Source: Centrapalus pauciflorus (lineage: Eukaryota; Streptophyta; Magnoliopsida; Asterales; Asteraceae). From it: a DNA stretch of 64,000 nt. The notes beneath the pieces are model-generated. The model did not search any database. It was given only the letters and a program-made list of their open reading frames with translations, and was not told the DNA's origin. Positions within the stretch are counted from its first letter, which is position 1; the number at the start of each line of letters is the position of its first letter. The stretch covers positions 1 to 64,000 of the forward strand of contig JAANYP010006955.1 in NCBI GenBank assembly GCA_020465985.1. Direction: 5' to 3'. Below, in pieces: positions 59,901 through 64,000 of this stretch. The translations under genes and the position numbers were made by a program.

Positions 59901-60257
59901 GGTCGGAGACGGAAGGTCGGGAATTCGGTTAGGTTTGGAGGTAGCAAAGCCGAAGGGATCTCTGTTGCTGTTATTCAATCCCATGTCTTCAAGAAGCCTC
60001 CGACGCCTGTCGGTGATGGATTCAGGAGCTGCCATCCACATATCGTATTCGCGGTCATTGAAATTGAAATTGAAATTGCGGGAGGAGGCGGCGGAGAAAG
60101 AGGACATGGTGTCGTCAAATTCATCATCTGAAGAAGATGAATCGAGATCGTGAGGGGCGACGGAGGAGAGTCGTTGAGCGTCGAAGAAAAGGTCATCGTC
60201 ATCGTCAAGGTCTCCTAAGCCGTCCCAGTTCATCGTCATGGTTCTCCGGACTTCCAT
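56921..60257 (-). CDS. WD40-repeat protein, WDR44-like
   Basis: Seven exons (60257-58794, 58719-58629, 58543-58386, 58287-58236, 58086-58007, 57923-57830, 57555-56921) give 857 aa in frame. The N-terminus is acidic (LGDLDDDDDLFFDA), then a Ser-rich linker and the plant family block FLIKNLDNGKEFEV and HITMEEFEKNAGHSPKVKELM. WD repeats start near residue 405: GHEGSIWAMKFTYDGRFLATAGED, then LEGHLEDVLDLSWS, SSSMDKTVRLWD, SGSLDSKVRIWN, VVGSHKGICRFYN, EVLVTSADSRVRILDG and VISASEDSQVYIWR. A Lys-rich insert (EKKKKGKKKKG) splits the first two. A Pro/Ser-rich tail ends in IQATAWGFVIVTAGLGGEIKVFQN. Human WDR44 binds Rab11; the role of plant members is not firmly known. The start at 60257 (MEVRRTMTMNWDG) is chosen over an upstream in-frame ATG at 60404 because the extra residues look like UTR. 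Confidence 0.92.
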
Positions 60258-60696
60258 TTTTGCACATTTGTGATTGTGAAGCAAACAAAATTCAAAAATT
60301 GCAGCAGAATGTGGGAAATGGATTGAAAGAGGAAAAAGGAAAGGAAAAGAGGAGTGGAAGAGAGGAAATGAAGGGGGAATCCATGATCCATCACTTCTTC
60401 TCACGTCTTTTATTTAACACTTCAAAACATGCAAACCTCAACGCATTATAGTTTTGTATTCAACAACACATGAATGACACATGATCTAAGATAAATATAA
60501 ATATAAATATAAAATAAATAATAGATACAAAAAATATATTATTTCTAAATCTATAAATATTAACAAATTATTAACTCTATCCAACATTTGTCATTATTTC
60601 ATATTTATTATATTTTTCGGTATTTAATATTTATTGTTATTATTATGAATATAATACAAATACATCTAAGTTACATCTTATATATATACTTATCTA
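60258..60696. other. WD40 gene 5' flank
   Basis: Leader and promoter on the minus strand up to about 60450, then AT-rich filler. Confidence 0.4.
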
Positions 60697-61174
60697 GGGT
60701 TAATTGTGTCAAAAGATAATCTATCGTCACTTTTTTTTTTAATTTGGTTAACATACTAATTTTTTTCTATTTAAGGTAACATACTTTTTAAACCAAATTA
60801 ATCAAAGTAACCATATCAAATTATAATGTCAAAATTGTTGACATTAAAATTTGTTATCGTCTTATCAGTATTTTTTTATGAAAATGACAATTTAATTTTT
60901 ATAATATGTGTATAATTTTGTGTAATTTAAAAGAGATTTATGATAAAAACAATTACTATTTGAGCAAATTAAAAAATAATTAGACAGTTTTAAAAATTAA
61001 AAAATTGCTAACTGGACCAAAAACTGTCACATAGTAATTTTTACATTTCAATTCAATAAGGTTACATTGATTGACTATATTTGAAGTAATTATTACCTTA
61101 AATAGAAATAAAATTAGTATGTTACCCAAAATGAAAAAAATGACAATAAATTACTTTTTGACATAATTAAACCT
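60697..61174. mobile_element. Mutator-like MITE with about 85-bp inverted repeats
   Basis: About 478 bp. The left arm (GGGTTAATTGTGTCAAAAGA...TTAACATACTAATTT...CTATTTAAGGTAA) is repeated inverted on the right (TTACCTTAAATAG...ATTAGTATGTTACCC...TGACATAATTAAACCT). No convincing 9-bp duplication. A fragment of the same family lies at about 33370-33480, next to the Helitron. Confidence 0.7.
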
Positions 61175-61759
61175 ACATATAGTTAATTAAAATACATTAT
61201 ACATGAATAAATATTATACATATAATATTAAATAAGTAAAGTAAACATAATACAATATTAATAAAATCATATTTCATAACATTTTTTATTGTAATAAATA
61301 GTATGTGAGCATTATGTTTTATATAGATTCAAATTTTAAATTATATCGATTAAGTACATATAAATTTAGAAATAAAATATTATAAAAAAATGTTAAAAAT
61401 AACTGTGATAAATACAATACTGTTATTCTATATTTAAAATATATAATTAAACTGTCATTTCTTTCTTTATTTATAATTAAATAATTAAATAATGCTTATT
61501 TAAATTGAATACACTTTCATTGGTCAATTGTTTTTTTTCTCTTTCCTACCATAACCCTCGTTTTCACTTTTCATAATTTACCAATGATAGACTGCAAATC
61601 CCGGTGAATCACGATTCACGACCTTGTCAACGGTCAACCCCTTGATCCATAAGTCCTCAAAAGCCACTTACGTAGTTACGTCACTAATGCTTTACTCCTC
61701 CAAAAGAATATATATATCCATCAATTAAAAAAACTCATATACCTTTGAAAAAAACATTA

Positions 61760-62128
61760 GGTTGCGTTTAGTTAACGAAAACTAGTCATTTTTCAATTTC
61801 AGTTTTCAAGTTATAGTTTTTAGAAAAAAACAAGAGTTTCTACGAAAAGTGAAAAATTGTTTAGATGATGAAGTTTTAGTTTTTAGAAAAATAAAATGTG
61901 TGATTATAAAATAAAAAAAATAGGATAGGTGATGGAAAAGTAAGAGAGAGAAAGAGAGTATTATAAAGAAATAGGGTAGGTAATAGAAAAGTAAGAGAGA
62001 GAATATGAAAAGTGTTATTTTAAAAAGTGAAATGAAAATTTATGAAATTGTTGTTAAGTAAACAAGTTTTCATTTTTGTTGAAAAGTGAGATGGAAATTT
62101 TGAAAATTTTCGGTAACTAAACGCACCC
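61760..62128. mobile_element. Tourist-like MITE, family II, copy C (intact)
   Basis: 369 bp flanked by TTA (61757-61759 and 62129-62131). Ends GGTTGCGTTTAGTTAACGA and GGTAACTAAACGCACCC. This is the uninterrupted reference for copies A, B and D. Confidence 0.92.
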
Positions 62129-62485
62129 TTACGTTTTCGTCTCTTAACATTCTTTCAGAAAAATCCCCAAATTAAATTTTTTTATTGGTTTTATGAAATT
62201 TGACTATTAGAACATTTTTATAATTAATAAACTGGATTTTTAAAAACCGAAAAACGAGGTTTTAATAGTCATTTTTCACTAAACTAAAAAGAAAAAAATC
62301 AACCTGAAGACTTTCCTGAAAAAAAAAAATAGTAAACGCAAAAAATATAAAAACAAATTAGTTTTTTTCGTAATAAACACTTAGATTATATTATAATTTT
62401 TAGTTTCAGATTGAATGCCCATGTATGTAATGTAACCCAGCTACTTTGTCGCCTGTCAAGACCCAAACTTGATAAACCTTAAAAA

Positions 62486-62487
<2 letters not shown>

Positions 62488-62548
<61 letters not shown>
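62488..62548. repeat. (TA)n microsatellite
   Basis: About 30 TA units; left bracket of the element at 62555-62925. Confidence 0.97.
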
Positions 62549-62552
<4 letters not shown>

Positions 62553-62554
62553 AT

Positions 62555-62925
62555 GGTTCGAGAGAGTACCACCCAAATGCAGCGCACCAGAAGGTACCAC
62601 CTTTAAAAAAACTTTTTTAATTTTTTTTTCATAAACATATTATAATTAACATTATGAAGATCGTATGTAAATTTCACATACATTCACATCTCCTAACTCC
62701 TAAAAAATGATGTGAACACACACTTACATAATTTTGAAGACATGTGAACATGCATTTATGTGATGTGTGTTTTCATGCACTTAGAGTGTTCGGATTTGCG
62801 TCAAATTCACATATGATCTGTGTAATGTTAATTAGAACATGTTCATGAAAAAAAATTTCAAAAAATTTACTTTTAAGGGTGGTACCTTCTGGTGCGCTGC
62901 ATTAGAGGTGGTACTCACTTGAACC
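62555..62925. mobile_element. Inverted-repeat element bracketed by (TA)n, type 3
   Basis: About 371 bp with long inverted ends: GGTTCGAGAGAGTACCAC on the left against GTGGTACTCACTTGAACC on the right, extended by TGCAGCGCACCAGAAGGTAC and its complement. No ORF. (TA)n on both sides. Confidence 0.8.
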
Positions 62926-62930
62926 TAAAT

Positions 62931-62954
62931 CTATATATATATATATATATATAT
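62931..62954. repeat. (TA)n microsatellite
   Basis: About 12 TA units; right bracket of the element at 62555-62925. Confidence 0.95.
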
Positions 62955-63034
62955 GAACAACCTATCAAGTCCTTGACCAACTAACACAATTACAGCAGAA
63001 AGAATCACGAATTTACACCAGAAGTTTAATCATA

Positions 63035-63546
63035 TCACTTACATTGTTTCGGCCTGAAATTTTCACTACTTAGAAGATCGGATAAGAGTTTCTCAAGTCT
63101 CTTTGAACTGACAGATGGTCTAATAGCATCTGTCTTACCATAAACAACCCTATTCTGGATCGATCTTCCCAAAGGCCAACTGCTAGTTGGATTTGAATTC
63201 CGGCTACCAGATCTTTGCAAAAGCTCGCTGTCGATTTTGTCTAGAACCGGATCATCCTTTGCAAATGAATGACCGAAGGGGGCTCCACTGGCCACCATGT
63301 CAGGGAAGTGTTCCATTGTGAGATTTAATGGGTACTGCTTCGGGGGATTATCCCATTTGATGTAGTGCATGTCGTGGTTGACGGTTGTGTTCTGGTAGTC
63401 TTTATGGTTACAGATTACGGTGTGAAAGTATCCCTCCGGTGATGACAAAAAGTTTGTGTAATACATAAGAAGGGTACGAGGAAGATTATCCCATCCCCAA
63501 ACGCAGAACTCAAGGAAGGGTCTGGTAAGCACAACCCAGGTAGATC
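63035..63546 (-). CDS. GT14-family beta-glucuronosyltransferase, last exon (partial)
   Basis: The final exon encodes about 170 aa after an acceptor TTCAACAG at 63547, entered in phase 1. Family marks are STWVVLTRPFLEFCVWGWDN, LPRTLLMYYTNFLSSPEGYF, HTVICN, NTTVNHDMHYIKWDNPPKQY and DMVASGAPFGHSFAKDDPVLD. These match plant Core-2/I-branching GT14 enzymes such as GlcAT14, which add glucuronic acid to arabinogalactan glycans in the Golgi. The N-terminal membrane anchor and the first exons lie beyond the window. The open frame that continues upstream of 63546 is intron sequence. Confidence 0.9.
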
Positions 63547-64000
63547 CTGTTGAACAGCAAAACAGAAAAACAATCAGCACCCAGCTGTTAGACGCGGAAG
63601 AAAGTGGTCTCACTTTGCATTTTTTGGTGATTGTTATAACTTAAGAACTCCGTCTAATATTTCAAACTTCTGATGCATTAATATAATTTTAAAGTAGATG
63701 TTTGGCACATTTCGTAACCAAATAAGCAAAAACTGCACCCTTTCATGCCAAGTAGAGTATTTTATCATGTAGGAAAGATCTATTTAGACTATAAATATTG
63801 AAAAATGGACATACAAGCAAGCATGAACATGTAAATGCATCCATAATATGCCCATAAAAAGATTTAAGAAATGAGTAGATATGTGATCAACCGGTAAGAT
63901 AGTTGCTTTTTGTGATCAACCAATCATATAGCCAAATCACACCGCTTCATCAAGAAATCGCATCACACTCGGGGCTACCTTTTCTGTTAGGACAGATCAT
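63547..64000 (-). other. Intron of the GT14 gene
   Basis: AT-rich, no conserved GT14 motif visible. A donor-like AAAAG|GTAGCC lies near 63980 on the minus strand, but the bases before it do not read as the expected preceding exon end, so the upstream exon probably lies outside the window. Confidence 0.5.

Noticed and set aside
59496..60208. Plus-strand ORFs opposite the WD40 first exon
   Set aside because: Antisense shadows of conserved coding sequence.
60258..60404. Upstream in-frame ATG extending the WD40 protein by 49 residues
   Set aside because: The extension is Phe/Pro/His-rich without family similarity and reads like a pyrimidine-rich 5' UTR.
1..64000. LTR retrotransposon, CRISPR array, rRNA cluster or biosynthetic gene cluster
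   Set aside because: No gag-pol frame, no paired LTRs, no regular spacer array, and the genes are functionally unrelated.

Overview
The window is nuclear DNA from a flowering plant, most likely a eudicot. It is AT-rich, its genes have short GT-AG introns, and every recognised protein belongs to a land-plant family (ERD15, SDP1, PICBP-type calmodulin-binding protein, PMT methyltransferase, MYBC1, actin, MYB3R, augmin AUG1, WDR44-like, GT14). The transposon style suggests an asterid, perhaps Asteraceae, but that is a weak inference. I rebuilt the exon structures by hand from splice sites and reading frame. In all complete multi-exon genes the exon lengths sum to an open frame.

Layout: 383-982 ERD15 (-), with a probable leader exon and TATA box near 2926-3013; 4125-7561 SDP1 lipase (-); 8.6-10.7 kb transposons and microsatellites; 13472-16126 calmodulin-binding protein (+); 17024-17239 small unknown ORF (+); 17.6-18.5 kb two MITEs; 20798-23626 PMT methyltransferase (+); 24861-25703 MYBC1-type GARP factor (-); 27145-28529 actin (-) with leader intron to 29349; 29.8-35.6 kb a dense transposon nest; 36766-40806 MYB3R (+); 43865-48015 an uncharacterised conserved protein (-); 48.2-51.3 kb a second nest; 51500-56472 AUG1 (+); 56921-60257 WD40 protein (-); 60.7-63.0 kb MITEs; 63035-63546 last exon of a GT14 glucuronosyltransferase (-), continuing past the window edge.

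The genes are ordinary single-copy neighbours with no operon or metabolic cluster logic. Loose themes are cell division (MYB3R, AUG1, actin), stress and calcium signalling (ERD15, calmodulin-binding protein, MYBC1), lipid reserve mobilisation (SDP1) and Golgi wall or glycan chemistry (PMT, GT14).

The most interesting parts are: (1) a 283-aa protein encoded by five exons at 43865-48015 whose C-terminal half looks like prokaryotic or phage single-strand annealing proteins; (2) a transposon stratigraphy readable to the base, with Mutator-like elements carrying exact 9-bp target duplications inside Tourist-like MITEs and a hAT MITE with an exact 8-bp duplication inside one of them; (3) three unrelated inverted-repeat elements each bracketed on both sides by (TA)n; (4) two probable GC-AG introns, one in the actin gene. 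I found no LTR retrotransposon, CRISPR array, rRNA or convincing tRNA.
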